Positions 28,093 through 36,735 of a stretch of DNA of 64,000 nucleotides are shown in pieces. Below the pieces are notes generated by a model. That model was not told the DNA's origin and did not search any database. It saw only the letters and a list, made by a program, of their open reading frames with translations. This stretch comes from [Actinomadura] parvosata subsp. kistnae (GTDB taxonomy: Bacteria; Actinomycetota; Actinomycetes; Streptosporangiales; Streptosporangiaceae): positions 558,001 to 622,000 of the forward strand of contig NZ_OOHJ01000006.1 in the NCBI RefSeq assembly GCF_900323885.1. Reading direction: 5' to 3'. Positions within the stretch are counted from its first letter, which is position 1. Each line of letters begins with the position of its first letter. The position numbers were made by a program, and so were the translations under genes.

Positions 28093-28878
28093 GTGGACTG
28101 GCTGGACGACCTGATCCGCACGTTCTTCGACTTCTCGGCGATGGCCGAGGTCCTGCCGCAGATGCTGGCCGTCGGCCTGGCCAACACGCTGATCATCTCG
28201 GTCGCGGCCACGGTGATCGGCCTGGTCCTCGGCATGCTGGTCGCGGTCGCGGGCATCTCGACCGCGCCGTGGCTGCGGATCCCGGCCCGGGTCTACACCG
28301 ACCTGTTCCGCGGGATGCCGGCGATCCTGACGATCCTGCTCATCGGTCAGGGGTTCGCCAGGGTGAGCCAGTCGATCTTCGGGCCTTCGCCCTATCCGCT
28401 GGGGATCATCGCGCTGAGCCTGATCGCCGGCGCGTACATCGGCGAGATCTTCCGGGCCGGCATCCAGAGCGTGGACAAGGGTCAGCTCGAAGCCTGCCGG
28501 GCGCTGGGGATGACCTACGCCAGGGCCATGCGCCTGGTGGTCGTGCCCCAGGGCGTGCGACGGGTGCTGCCGGCCCTGGTCAACCAGTTCATCGCGATCG
28601 TGAAGGATTCCAGCCTGGTCTACTTCCTCGGCCTGCTGGTCAGCGAGCGAGAGCTGTTCCGGGTCGGTCAGGACGCGGCGATCCTGTCGGGCAACCTGTC
28701 CCCGTTGCTTCTGGCCGGGGTGTTCTACCTGGTCATCACGGTGCCGCTGACCCACCTGGTGAACTACTTCGATCAACGGTTCCGTACCGGCCGGCGCAAG
28801 GCCGCGCCGGTGAGCGGCCTCAAGGAGCTCGACGAGCTCGACAGCGGCAGCCCTCTGACCACCGGGAGCAAGGCATGA
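28093..28878 (+). CDS. ABC transporter permease, amino-acid type
   Basis: 261-residue His/Glu/Gln/Arg-type permease with about five membrane helices (LANTLIISVAATVIGLVLGM, then GVFYLVITVPLTHLVNYF). The EAA-type loop is ACRALGMTYARAMRLVVVPQ, which contacts the ATPase. The GTG start at 28093 follows AAAGGAG. It overlaps the ATPase gene by ATGA. It forms the membrane channel of the uptake system. Confidence 0.92.
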   Translation: MDWLDDLIRTFFDFSAMAEVLPQMLAVGLANTLIISVAATVIGLVLGMLVAVAGISTAPWLRIPARVYTDLFRGMPAILTILLIGQGFARVSQSIFGPSPYPLGIIALSLIAGAYIGEIFRAGIQSVDKGQLEACRALGMTYARAMRLVVVPQGVRRVLPALVNQFIAIVKDSSLVYFLGLLVSERELFRVGQDAAILSGNLSPLLLAGVFYLVITVPLTHLVNYFDQRFRTGRRKAAPVSGLKELDELDSGSPLTTGSKA

Positions 28879-29630
28879 ACGCGCAGACGCCGATCCCCGC
28901 CTTTCACGGTTCCGGCCTGGAGCTGGTCGGCCTGTCGATGGCGTACGGCAGCTTCGACGTGGTGCGTGAGGTCAGCTTCGAGGTCCGGCCGGGCAGCACC
29001 ACCTGCGTCATCGGGCCGTCGGGGTCGGGCAAGTCGACCCTGTTGCGCGGGATCAACCGGCTGCACGAGCCTAAGAGCGGTGAGGTGCTGCTGGCCGGCG
29101 AGAAGACCTCGGCGATGGTGCCGGAGCGGTTGCGGCAGCGGATCGGGCTGGTGTTCCAGCACTTCAACCTCTTCCCCGACCACACGGCGCTGGACAACGT
29201 GGCCCTGGCGTTGTGGAAGGTCAAGGGCATGCCGCGGGCGGCGGCGCGGGAGCGGGCCGGCCGGGCGCTGGCGGAGGTGGGGCTCGCGGAGCGGGCCGAC
29301 CACCGGCCCCGCGACCTGTCCGGCGGCCAGCAGCAGCGGGTGGCGATCGCCCGGGCGCTGGCCATGGAGCCGGAGGTCATGTTGTTCGACGAGGCCACGA
29401 GCGCGCTGGATCCCGAGCTGGTCAAGGGGGTGCTCAACCTGATGGCGGGCCTGGGCCGGCGGGGCATGACCATGGTCGTGGTCACCCACGAGATGGGCTT
29501 CGCCCGCCGGGCCGCCGACCAGGTGGTCTTCATGGACGAGGGCGAGGTGGTCGAGCGGGGCAGCCCGGAGGAGCTGTTCGATCGTCCCCGCAGCCCGCGG
29601 CTGCAGCGGTTTCTTTCGGAGGTGTTGTGA
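28875..29630 (+). CDS. ABC transporter ATPase, amino-acid type
   Basis: 251-residue ATPase with Walker A GPSGSGKST, signature LSGGQQQRVAIARAL and Walker B VMLFDEATSALD. The H-loop is VVVTHEMGFARRAAD. Length and motifs match GlnQ/HisP-type proteins. The start overlaps the permease stop (ATGA), and the stop overlaps the next gene start (GTGA). It powers the uptake system. Confidence 0.93.
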   Translation: MNAQTPIPAFHGSGLELVGLSMAYGSFDVVREVSFEVRPGSTTCVIGPSGSGKSTLLRGINRLHEPKSGEVLLAGEKTSAMVPERLRQRIGLVFQHFNLFPDHTALDNVALALWKVKGMPRAAARERAGRALAEVGLAERADHRPRDLSGGQQQRVAIARALAMEPEVMLFDEATSALDPELVKGVLNLMAGLGRRGMTMVVVTHEMGFARRAADQVVFMDEGEVVERGSPEELFDRPRSPRLQRFLSEVL

Positions 29631-30688
29631 ACGTGCAGGACGGCGGCCGGCCGATCCGGACGGGGATCATCGGCTTCGGCACCGGCGGGCGGGTCTTCCA
29701 CGGCCCGCTCCTGGCGGCCGATCCCGCGTTCGAGGTGACGGCGGTGGTCACCGCCGACCCGGGCCGCCGGGCGCAGGCGGCCAAGGAGCATCCGGGTGCC
29801 GCCGTGCTGCGGAGTGCCGAGGAGCTGTTCGCCGAGGCCGGCCGGCTCGATCTGGTCGTGGTCACCACCCCGCCGGGCTCGCACTACGAGCTGGCTTCGG
29901 CCGCGCTCGCCCGCGGGCTTGCCGTGGTGGTGGACAAGCCCTTCACGGTACGGGCCGAGCAGGGGCGCGAGCTGATCGCCGAGGCGGAGCGGCTGGGGCT
30001 GCTCCTCACGGTGTTCCACAACCGCCGCTACGACGGCGACTTCCGCACCGTACGCCGGCTCGTCGCGGGCGGGTCGCTGGGCGAGGTCCGTACCTTCGAG
30101 TCGCGCTTCGAATGGTGCAAGCCGGACGAGCCGAAGGCGTGGAAGGCGCAGGCCCTGCCCGCCGACGGCGGCGGGATGTTGTTCGACCTCGGGCCGCACC
30201 TGCTCGACCAGGCGTTGCGGCTGTTCGGCCCGGTCGCCTGCGTGCACGCCGAGCTCACCCGTTACCGGCCCGGCCCGGGTGGCGACGATGAGGCGTTCGT
30301 GTCCCTGGTGCACGAGAGCGGGGTGCGCAGTCATCTCGCGATGAGCTCGCTGGCCCCGCTCGAGCGGCCCCGGTTCACGATCGCCGGGTCGGCGGCGGGC
30401 TTCGTCAAATGGGGGCTCGACTGCCAGGAGCAGCAGCTGGCCGCCGGCGTCGGTCCTGGCGACGCGGCGTACGGCCGGGAGCCTGAGGAGCGCTGGGGGC
30501 GGCTGGGCGGACGGGACGGGCAGTCCCCGGTGCCGACCGAGCCGGGCGGCTACCCCGACTTCTACGACGAGCTGGCCGCCGCCCTGAGCGGGGGCGGCGC
30601 GCCCCCGGTCGCCGCCGGTGACGCGCTGGCGGTCATCGAGCTGATCGAGCAGATCTACGCCACCACTGACATCCGTCGCGGTCACTGA
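29627..30688 (+). CDS. Gfo/Idh/MocA-family oxidoreductase
   Basis: About 353 residues. The N-terminal NAD(P) Rossmann fold begins TGIIGFGTGGRVFHGPLLAA. The family sugar/inositol dehydrogenase motif is VVDKPFTVRAEQGRELIAEA, with a substrate domain that includes FHNRRYDGDFRTVRRLVAGG. The GTG start at 29627 is coupled to the ATPase stop. Family members oxidise or reduce hydroxyl or imine carbons of sugars, inositols or amino-acid derivatives; context suggests action on the imported compound. Confidence 0.88.
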   Translation: MNVQDGGRPIRTGIIGFGTGGRVFHGPLLAADPAFEVTAVVTADPGRRAQAAKEHPGAAVLRSAEELFAEAGRLDLVVVTTPPGSHYELASAALARGLAVVVDKPFTVRAEQGRELIAEAERLGLLLTVFHNRRYDGDFRTVRRLVAGGSLGEVRTFESRFEWCKPDEPKAWKAQALPADGGGMLFDLGPHLLDQALRLFGPVACVHAELTRYRPGPGGDDEAFVSLVHESGVRSHLAMSSLAPLERPRFTIAGSAAGFVKWGLDCQEQQLAAGVGPGDAAYGREPEERWGRLGGRDGQSPVPTEPGGYPDFYDELAAALSGGGAPPVAAGDALAVIELIEQIYATTDIRRGH

Positions 30689-30714
30689 CTTCGGTGGCTT
30701 ACGAAAGGACTTTC

Positions 30715-31833
30715 ATGAGCAGCACCCAGCCCCGGACCGTCGTCGTCGGCGGCGGCATCATCGGGGTCTCCACCGCCCATCACCTCGCCCGGGCCGGTGC
30801 CGACGTCACGTTGATCACCGAGGGGGAGCTGACCAGCAACGCCTCCGGCCGTTCGCTGTCGTGGCTCAACTCCGCGGGCGTGCGCAGCGAGGAGTACCAC
30901 CGGTTGCGGATGGCCGGGATCGACCGCTACCGGACGCTGGCGGCCCAGCACCCGGGCCTCGGCTGGTTGCGTTTCGACGGCGGCCTGACCTGGGAGGCGC
31001 CGGAGAACGACGCCGATCTGCGCCGGATCCACGCGTACGAGGTGGCGCACGGCTACGACAGCCACCTGATCGACCCGGGCCGGGTGGCCGACTACACCCC
31101 CGGCATCGATCCGGCGGCCATCTCTCCGGCCGGTGCCATCTGGAATCCGGGCGAAGGCTGGGTGGATCTGCCCCACCTCGCCCAGCACCTGGTCAAGGAG
31201 TTCGTCGAGCACGGCGGTCGCCTGGTGACCAACGCGGGTGCGGCCCGGATCGAGACCGCGGGCGGGTCGGTGTCCGGCGTCCGCACCGCTGAGGGGGAGT
31301 CGTACGCCGCCGACACGGTGGTGCTGGCCACCGGTCCGGCGGTGCCGGCGATGGCCGCCGAGCTGGGTGTCGCCATCCCGGATCAGACGCCGATCTCGCT
31401 GCTGGTGACGACGAAGCCGGTGGACACGCCGCTGCGTGCGGTGCTCAACACCCCCCGGGCCGCGGTCCGTCCGGCCCCGAACGGCGCTCTCGCGGTCGAC
31501 TCGGACTGGACCACGGCGAGCATCCGGCCGAGCGCCGGCGGAGGTTTCGCCATCTCGGAGGAGGTGGTGGCGGAGCTGCTGGCGGCGGCGTCTGGGCTGC
31601 TGGCCGGCCACCCGCGGCTGGAGCCGGAGCGGCTGGCGATGGGGCCCAAGCCGATCCCCGGCGACGGCGATCCGGTGCTCGGGCGGATCGACGAGGTCGG
31701 CGGTCTGTGGGCCGCCTTCACCCACAGTGGCGCCACGCTCGCGTTGATCGCGGGTGAGTTGCTGGCGTACGAGATCGGCACGGGGCGGGCGCATCCCATG
31801 CTGGCCCCGTTCAACGCGCGCCGGTTCCGGTAG
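30715..31833 (+). CDS. FAD-dependent oxidoreductase, DAO family
   Basis: 372 residues. FAD-binding motif VVVGGGIIGVSTAHHLARAG and a C-terminal flavin contact region (FTHSGATLALIAGELLAYEI). The DAO family oxidises C-N bonds of amino acids, amines and opine-like compounds. ATG 30715 follows AAAGGA. It is the last gene of the LacI-controlled operon, and a strong hairpin follows the stop. With the amino-acid-type transporter it suggests oxidative breakdown of an N-substituted amino acid or opine; that substrate is inferred. Confidence 0.88.
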   Translation: MSSTQPRTVVVGGGIIGVSTAHHLARAGADVTLITEGELTSNASGRSLSWLNSAGVRSEEYHRLRMAGIDRYRTLAAQHPGLGWLRFDGGLTWEAPENDADLRRIHAYEVAHGYDSHLIDPGRVADYTPGIDPAAISPAGAIWNPGEGWVDLPHLAQHLVKEFVEHGGRLVTNAGAARIETAGGSVSGVRTAEGESYAADTVVLATGPAVPAMAAELGVAIPDQTPISLLVTTKPVDTPLRAVLNTPRAAVRPAPNGALAVDSDWTTASIRPSAGGGFAISEEVVAELLAAASGLLAGHPRLEPERLAMGPKPIPGDGDPVLGRIDEVGGLWAAFTHSGATLALIAGELLAYEIGTGRAHPMLAPFNARRFR

Positions 31834-31841
31834 TGCGGCGG

Positions 31842-31876
31842 GTCAGGGGCGGACGGCGCTCTCGTCCGCTCCTGAC
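31842..31876 (+). terminator. hairpin terminator after the LacI-controlled operon
   Basis: Inverted repeat with 14-bp arms (GTCAGGGGCGGACG and its complement with one mismatch) and a 7-base loop, starting 9 bases after the oxidoreductase stop. There is no T-run, which is common in high-GC actinomycetes. Confidence 0.65.
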
Positions 31877-32089
31877 CGGGACGGCCGGTGCTCCGGGAGG
31901 ACCAGCTCCGGGATGGTCCTGAACCGGTCGCCGATCGACGGCTTGCGCTCGGGCCGGGGCGGGTGGAGCGGCGGGCGCCGGTCAGGTCCTGCCGGCTGCG
32001 CGGCGCCGTAGGACGGTGTGGATCATTTCGAGTGCTGCCGCGCCACCCTGAAGGGTTCAGCTGGATGCCGTGCTCGTTGCAATAGTGTG

Positions 32090-32111
32090 TGCCACACAGT
32101 ATCGTGTGGCA
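32090..32111. promoter_or_regulatory. probable PadR operator
   Basis: Perfect palindrome with 8-bp arms TGCCACAC and GTGTGGCA separated by 6 bases. It lies directly at the start of the PadR gene, where PadR regulators commonly bind to repress their own transcription. It argues for a start codon downstream of the palindrome. Confidence 0.65.
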
Positions 32112-32112
32112 T

Positions 32113-32451
32113 GTGCACGATGACGATGAGCTGCTTGCCACCCATCTCCAGGAGCTGCGGCGGGGCACCGTCGTCCTGGCCTGCCTGCTCATGCTCGAGC
32201 GCCCCGACTACGGCTACGCGCTGCTCGACCGCCTCACCCGGGCGGGCCTCGCCGTCGACGCCAACACCCTCTACCCCCTCCTGCGCCGCCTGGAGAAACA
32301 GGGTCTGGTGACCAGCGACTGGAACACCGAGGAATCCCGGCCGCGCAAGTTCTACCGCACCAGCGACAGGGGCGCCGCGCTCGCCGCCGCGCTCAGTCGC
32401 GACTGGGACGAGCTCGACACCGTACTCCGCTCCCTGAAAGGCGCGTCATGA
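32113..32451 (+). CDS. PadR-family transcriptional regulator
   Basis: About 112 residues, the usual PadR subfamily-2 size. The winged helix is LQELRRGTVVLACLLMLERP, then DYGYALLDRLTRAGLAVDAN and TLYPLLRRLEKQGLV. I chose the GTG at 32113 because the operator-like palindrome ends at 32111; GTGs at 32104 and 32089 are alternatives. The gene overlaps the following membrane-protein gene by ATGA, a common PadR arrangement. It probably represses that operon. Confidence 0.88.
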   Translation: MHDDDELLATHLQELRRGTVVLACLLMLERPDYGYALLDRLTRAGLAVDANTLYPLLRRLEKQGLVTSDWNTEESRPRKFYRTSDRGAALAAALSRDWDELDTVLRSLKGAS

Positions 32452-33479
32452 CCACTCCTGCGACCACCGACACGCTCACCGACCGCTATGTCGCGGCGGT
32501 CCTGCGCCACCTGCCGGGAAGCCGGCGAAGCGGGAGCCGGCGATCCGAGGAGCAGCGGCCCGAGGACCAGCGGCCCGACATCGACATCGAACGCGAGCTG
32601 CGGGCCTCCATCGCCGACGCCGTCGACGGCCGGGTGGACGCCGGCGCCGACCGGGCCGAGGCCGAGTTCGCGGTGCTCACCGAGCTCGGCGACCCGGCGC
32701 GGCTGGCGGCCGGTTACGCGGACCGTCCGCTCCAGCTCATCGGCCCCGCGCTCTACCTCGACTACACGCGATTACTGACCGCCCTGCTCGTGACCATCGT
32801 GCCCGCCGTGGCCGTGGCGGTGGGGCTGGTGCAGGGATTGCGCGGGGCGGGCGCGCTCGACCTGGTCGGCGACACCCTCGATGCGGCGCTCACCACCGCC
32901 GCGCACCTGGTCTGCTGGACCACGCTGCTGTTCGCGGCCATCGAACGCGTCGCCGGACGCGTCACCGCAGGCGCCGCGGGACGCCGCACGCCCGCCAGGC
33001 GCTGGACGCCCGACGCGCTCCCCGAGCCGCCCACCCGCCGCGCCCGCTACGGCGAGCTGATCTTCTACACCGTGGCGATGGTGCTGTTCGCCACCCTCGT
33101 CCTGCTCTCCCCGGTGATCAGCACCGAGACCGACGCGCACGGCGCCCCCATCGGCGTGTTCGCGCCGTGGCTGTGGCAGACCGGCTTCGTGTACGCGTTC
33201 ATCGCCCTGGTGACCCTGAACCTCGCCGTCGCCTACGCCAAGCACTACGCCCGGTGGAGCGTTCCGCTCGCCGTGGCCGGGACACTGGTCGAGATCGCCT
33301 GCCCGATCGCGCTGCTCTGGCTCGCCGCCGGTGACCGGGTGCTCAACCCCGGCTTCACCCAGGCCGCCGCCTGGCCGCAGAGCGCGACCACCTGGATCAA
33401 CACCGCGCTCATCGTCGTGTCCGCCCTCACGATCGTCTTCGCCGTCATCGACGGCATCGCCCGAGCCACGCGTCGCTGA
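32448..33479 (+). CDS. membrane protein with permease-prefix-like domain
   Basis: 343 residues. The N-terminal cytoplasmic domain (DIERELRASIADAVDGRVDA, then FAVLTELGDPARLAAGYAD) matches the HAAS/permease prefix type that usually pairs with PadR regulators. Six or so membrane helices follow (LLTALLVTIVPAVAVAVGLV, then IALVTLNLAVAYAKHY). The role is unknown; family members respond to envelope or drug stress in some bacteria. It is translationally coupled to padR, and the next oxidoreductase gene follows within 25 bases. Confidence 0.8.
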   Translation: MTTPATTDTLTDRYVAAVLRHLPGSRRSGSRRSEEQRPEDQRPDIDIERELRASIADAVDGRVDAGADRAEAEFAVLTELGDPARLAAGYADRPLQLIGPALYLDYTRLLTALLVTIVPAVAVAVGLVQGLRGAGALDLVGDTLDAALTTAAHLVCWTTLLFAAIERVAGRVTAGAAGRRTPARRWTPDALPEPPTRRARYGELIFYTVAMVLFATLVLLSPVISTETDAHGAPIGVFAPWLWQTGFVYAFIALVTLNLAVAYAKHYARWSVPLAVAGTLVEIACPIALLWLAAGDRVLNPGFTQAAAWPQSATTWINTALIVVSALTIVFAVIDGIARATRR

Positions 33480-33503
33480 ACCCACACGAATCAGGAGACC
33501 GGC

Positions 33504-34469
33504 ATGAAAGCGATCGTCTATCAGGAGTACGGCTCGCCCGACGTCGTGCGTCACGCCGACGTCGACCGTCCCGCCCCGGCCGCGGGTGAGGTGCTGGTCC
33601 GGGTGCGCGCCGCCGCGCTCAACCACGCCGACCTGCTCACCCTGCGCGGCACGCCGCTCCTGCTGCGCCTGGCGTTCGGGCTGCGGCGGCCCAAGGCCAC
33701 CGTCCTGGGACGCGCTGTGGCGGGCACGGTGGCGGAGATCGGCCCGGACGTCAAGGACCTCCAGGCCGGCGACGAGGTCTTCGGCGAGGCGGCCCAGCGC
33801 GGCTTCGCCGAATACGTCGCGATCCCGGCGAAACGCCTGGCCAGGAAGCCGGAGCAGGTGACGTTCGAACAGGCGGCCACCTTACCCGTGGCCGGGATCA
33901 CAGCCTTGCAGGCGCTGCGGCTCGGCGCCGCGCGCCCCGGCACGACGGTGCTGGTCAACGGCGCCTCCGGCGGGGTCGGCACGTTCACCGTGCAGCTCGC
34001 CAAGGCGCTCGGCGCCGAGGTCACCGGCGTGTGCAGCACCCGCAACGCCGAGCTGGTGCGCTCGCTCGGCGCCGACCACGTGATCGACTACACCCGCGAG
34101 GATTTCACCCGGGATAAACGCCGCTTCGACGTCCTGATCGACATGGTCGGCAACCACCCGATCTCGGCGCTGCGCCGGCTCCTCGCCCCCGGCGGCATCT
34201 ACATCGCCTCCAACAGCGCGGGCGGGCCGGTGCTCGGGCCCATTCCCCGGCTGCTGGCCACGGTCGCGCAGACGCCGTTCGTCCGGCAGCGGCTCCGCGT
34301 CCTGACCTCCCGCAGCACCACCGAGGACCTGCGGACGCTCGCCGGCTTCGTCGCCGACGGCACGGTGACACCGGTGATCGAACGCACGTATCCGCTCAGC
34401 GAGACCGCCGACGCCCTCCGGCTCCTGGAGCGGGAACACGCCCGCGGCAAGATCGTCCTTCTGGCGTAG
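33504..34469 (+). CDS. NAD(P)-dependent quinone oxidoreductase-like enzyme
   Basis: 321-residue zinc-independent MDR. The N-terminal GroES-like part is MKAIVYQEYGSPDVVRHADV, then LVRVRAAALNHADLLTLRG. The nucleotide-binding motif is VLVNGASGGVGTFTVQLAKA. The usual catalytic zinc ligands are absent, as in QOR/zeta-crystallin proteins. It reduces quinones or enones using NAD(P)H; the substrate is unknown. A good AGGAG lies upstream, and it is probably cotranscribed with padR. Confidence 0.88.
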   Translation: MKAIVYQEYGSPDVVRHADVDRPAPAAGEVLVRVRAAALNHADLLTLRGTPLLLRLAFGLRRPKATVLGRAVAGTVAEIGPDVKDLQAGDEVFGEAAQRGFAEYVAIPAKRLARKPEQVTFEQAATLPVAGITALQALRLGAARPGTTVLVNGASGGVGTFTVQLAKALGAEVTGVCSTRNAELVRSLGADHVIDYTREDFTRDKRRFDVLIDMVGNHPISALRRLLAPGGIYIASNSAGGPVLGPIPRLLATVAQTPFVRQRLRVLTSRSTTEDLRTLAGFVADGTVTPVIERTYPLSETADALRLLEREHARGKIVLLA

Positions 34470-34676
34470 GACGAGCGGACGCGTCCGCGTCCGCGTGCCT
34501 CCTGGCGTGGCGACGGCCGGATCGTGCCCGCCGTCGTCCCGCTGATCGCCGGTGCCGTCCGGCTGACCGAGTTGTTCACCGGTGCGGAGGTCACATCCGC
34601 GAACGCGCGGTACTTCGACGCGCCCACCCCCGTGATCCTGCACGAGCGCTCGGTACCCGCGTGTGATCATTGGCGA

Positions 34677-35111
34677 GTGCGACCTGTGGGTGAGACTTCC
34701 CGGCCATCTGCTCTGAAGCGGGTGTCACTCGTGGCGGCCATCGCCGCCACGCCTTTCCTCCTGCTGTACGCCGCCGCGATGGCCCCGCAGTGGATCACCG
34801 ATCACCGCCTGGCAAGCCTCGAGAATCTAGCCCTCGAGCATCCATTGCCACCGGGCACGACGTTCGGCGGGTCCGAGCCTCAGGGCCCCGTGACCGGAGA
34901 CTCCGGCGACTGCTGGGTCAGCTTCGCCTTCAGCCTCCGCACCGAACACCCACCCGAGGAGATCAAGCGGTACTACGAGGCGGCCCCCTTCATGCGGACC
35001 GACGCGCACTTCTTCGAGCTCAGCGTCATCGCCTTACAGGAGTCCGCCGACCACGTGTCAGTCACCGTCGACACGACTTCCTCTGGCACCGGAGACCTCC
35101 GCTGCTGGTGA
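34677..35111 (+). CDS. membrane-anchored hypothetical protein
   Basis: About 144 residues from GTG 34677. A single N-terminal membrane helix (VSLVAAIAATPFLLLYAAAM) is followed by an extracytoplasmic domain (LPPGTTFGGSEPQGPVTGDS, then CWVSFAFSLRTEHPPEEIKR and YYEAAPFM). The C-terminal Cys in DLRCW could pair with the Cys in GDCWVS. A longer in-frame start at 34524 exists but would bury the helix. No family was recognised. Confidence 0.55.
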   Translation: MRPVGETSRPSALKRVSLVAAIAATPFLLLYAAAMAPQWITDHRLASLENLALEHPLPPGTTFGGSEPQGPVTGDSGDCWVSFAFSLRTEHPPEEIKRYYEAAPFMRTDAHFFELSVIALQESADHVSVTVDTTSSGTGDLRCW

Positions 35112-35291
35112 ATGCCACTTACGGTCCCACATGTGCGCCGAAGGGTAGAAGAGATGCAGGTCGTCGCGTTCGCTGAAGAGTCGTACGGCCTCCAGTGCCT
35201 CGGTGATGCGAATTCACCGCGTCCGTCCTGGTCTTCTCCAAGCGGCTTTAAGCAGCCGTAACAGGATCATCACGTATCGTGACGACGGAAA

Positions 35292-35329
35292 GCCCGGCGG
35301 CCCCCGCTGCGCGGGAGAGGCCGCCGGGC
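35292..35329. terminator. bidirectional hairpin terminator
   Basis: Perfect 11-bp stem GCCCGGCGGCC/GGCCGCCGGGC with a 16-base loop. On the minus strand it is followed by CTTTCC, on the plus strand by GGGGCGCTTTC. It lies about 95 bases beyond the minus-strand gene ending at 35424 and 180 bases after the plus-strand gene. Confidence 0.65.
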
Positions 35330-35423
35330 GGGGCGCTTTCTTCCGGCGGGAGGTCGCCGGACCAGCGGTCTCCCGGTGAGAAGTCACGGCCCGGTGGGTG
35401 AGGAGCCGTTCGGACTGGGACGG

Positions 35424-36200
35424 TCAGTCGTTCTTGTCGGTGACGCCCTGCCCCTGCTCCGTACCCTGGTCGAGGGTGGGGCCGTTGTCCTGCTTGTCCG
35501 CGGTTCCGCCGGTCTCGTTGTCAAGGGGCGGGGTCGCGGGCGCGGAATTGGTGACGCCCTGTTCCTGCTCCGTACCCTCGTTGAGGGTGGGGCCGTTGTC
35601 CGTGGTTGCGCCGGTTTCGTCGTCAAGGGGCGGGAGCGTGGGCGCGGAAGTGGGCTCGCAGGGGGCGACCGTTCCCTTGACGATCTGCAGGGAGGTCGTG
35701 GACGGTGGCGCGGAGTCGCCGTCCTCGCTCTTGGTGACGGCCAGCACCAGCGTGGAGTCCGCGGGGACCTCGCCCTCCTTGATCTCGAAGGCGATCCCGT
35801 CACCCGCCTTGCTGATGCTCGCGGCGAACCTCCCGTCCGCGGCCCCGTTCTCGCCCCGGGGCTGCTTGCAGGTCTGGCCTGCGGGCAGGTAGTCCACCAC
35901 CGACGTGATCCCGGCCTCGGCCAGCTCCGACTCCAGGCCCTCGGGGTCGACGAACGAGCTGATCTGCACCTCGACGGTGCCGTCGGAGCCCTTGGAGACC
36001 GCGTACGCCGCGCTGCCGGCCACGCCGCTCACGCCGGTCAGCATCACCACGGCCGTGGCGGCCGCCGCCACCGCGGCGGACAGTCCCACGATGCGCCGGG
36101 TGCGTCGTACGGGTGTCACAGTTGTCATTCGATCTTCTGCCTTTCTCGTCGTGATCTCGTCCTTGAGCGCACTCAGAAGGCGATCTCCGAAGCTGGTCAT
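35424..36200 (-). CDS. membrane protein with acidic tail repeats
   Basis: 258 residues from ATG 36200 (MTSFGDRLLSALKDEITTRK). One membrane helix (RIVGLSAAVAAAATAVVMLT) precedes an extracellular domain (GTVEVQISSFVDPEGLESEL, with one Cys in AGQTCKQ and another in VAPCEP). The C-terminal 70 residues contain two copies of a DNGPTL..GTEQ.QGVT unit, encoded by a roughly 110-bp tandem duplication. Proteins with this N-terminus commonly accompany ECF sigma factors in actinomycetes. A decayed sigma-like fragment directly upstream supports such a role here. The tail is low-complexity and probably surface-exposed. Confidence 0.65.
   Translation of the reverse strand: MTSFGDRLLSALKDEITTRKAEDRMTTVTPVRRTRRIVGLSAAVAAAATAVVMLTGVSGVAGSAAYAVSKGSDGTVEVQISSFVDPEGLESELAEAGITSVVDYLPAGQTCKQPRGENGAADGRFAASISKAGDGIAFEIKEGEVPADSTLVLAVTKSEDGDSAPPSTTSLQIVKGTVAPCEPTSAPTLPPLDDETGATTDNGPTLNEGTEQEQGVTNSAPATPPLDNETGGTADKQDNGPTLDQGTEQGQGVTDKND
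35439..35650. repeat. tandem duplication inside the tail-repeat gene
   Basis: Two copies of about 110 bp, each starting GGTGACGCCCTG (35439 and 35549), with small differences. They encode the repeated C-terminal units. A recent unequal exchange is the likely origin. Confidence 0.75.
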
Positions 36201-36318
36201 ATCCGTCCTTCCTGGTACGCGGCCGATGGCCAGGCGACGTTCTCGAGGGCGCGCCGGGCGCGGTGCCGTCATGGTCTTCAAGGCGTTGCGCATCCGGCGC
36301 TCGGCGTCGATCCGCCCC

Positions 36319-36480
36319 TCACACCCTGATGAGATCGTCGTCCATCGGCCGGCGACCGGCGGCGCGGCTGGCCGCCCGCGCCGCGATGGCCGCCTTGCGG
36401 TGCTGGGCGGATACGACGTTGCGTGCGACGCCGTCGAGCCAAGCGAGCTCGCTACCTTCCTCGTGGAGGCGCACAGGCCT
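36319..36480 (-). pseudogene. sigma-factor-like fragment
   Basis: Minus-strand text VRLHEEGSELAWLDGVARNV, then VSAQHRKAAIAARAASRAAG and RRPMDDDLIRV with a stop at 36319 resembles the end of region 2 of ECF sigma factors (WLYGVARNVLANQRR). No start, region 4 or remainder is present. It precedes the tail-repeat membrane protein, as an intact sigma gene would. The call is tentative. Confidence 0.35.
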
Positions 36481-36673
36481 CGCTCCCTTCGTCGTTCGCC
36501 CTTACACCTCTACTTGGACCGGGCGGCGAGAAGCGTTTCAGACCCTGTTCGACGACCCCGCAGATCGAGACCTTCAGCGGCGACAGGGCCAGGCGCTGGA
36601 GCACGAGCTGTCACGCATGGCCGCGCTGCTCAGCGGCGTGCGGCAGCCCGTGCTCGACCCGTGGGTCGCATAG
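36481..36673 (+). other. coding-like C-terminal fragment, unidentified
   Basis: Plus-strand codons to TAG at 36671-36673 read EAFQTLFDDPADRDLQRRQG, then ALEHELSRMAALLSGVRQPV and LDPWVA. The composition is coding-like, but there is no start, and the family is unknown to me. It is likely the remains of a gene lost between the sigma fragment and the ABC operon. Confidence 0.25.
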
Positions 36674-36735
36674 GCACCGATTACGCGCTTCATGACGCGC
36701 TGATCAACGGCCATCAGCGCCTCATCGGAGCTGTT

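Noticed and set aside
27208-31833. Sugar catabolic operon, because of the LacI regulator
   Set aside because: The binding protein, permease and ATPase are of the polar amino-acid type, so a simple sugar is not favoured.
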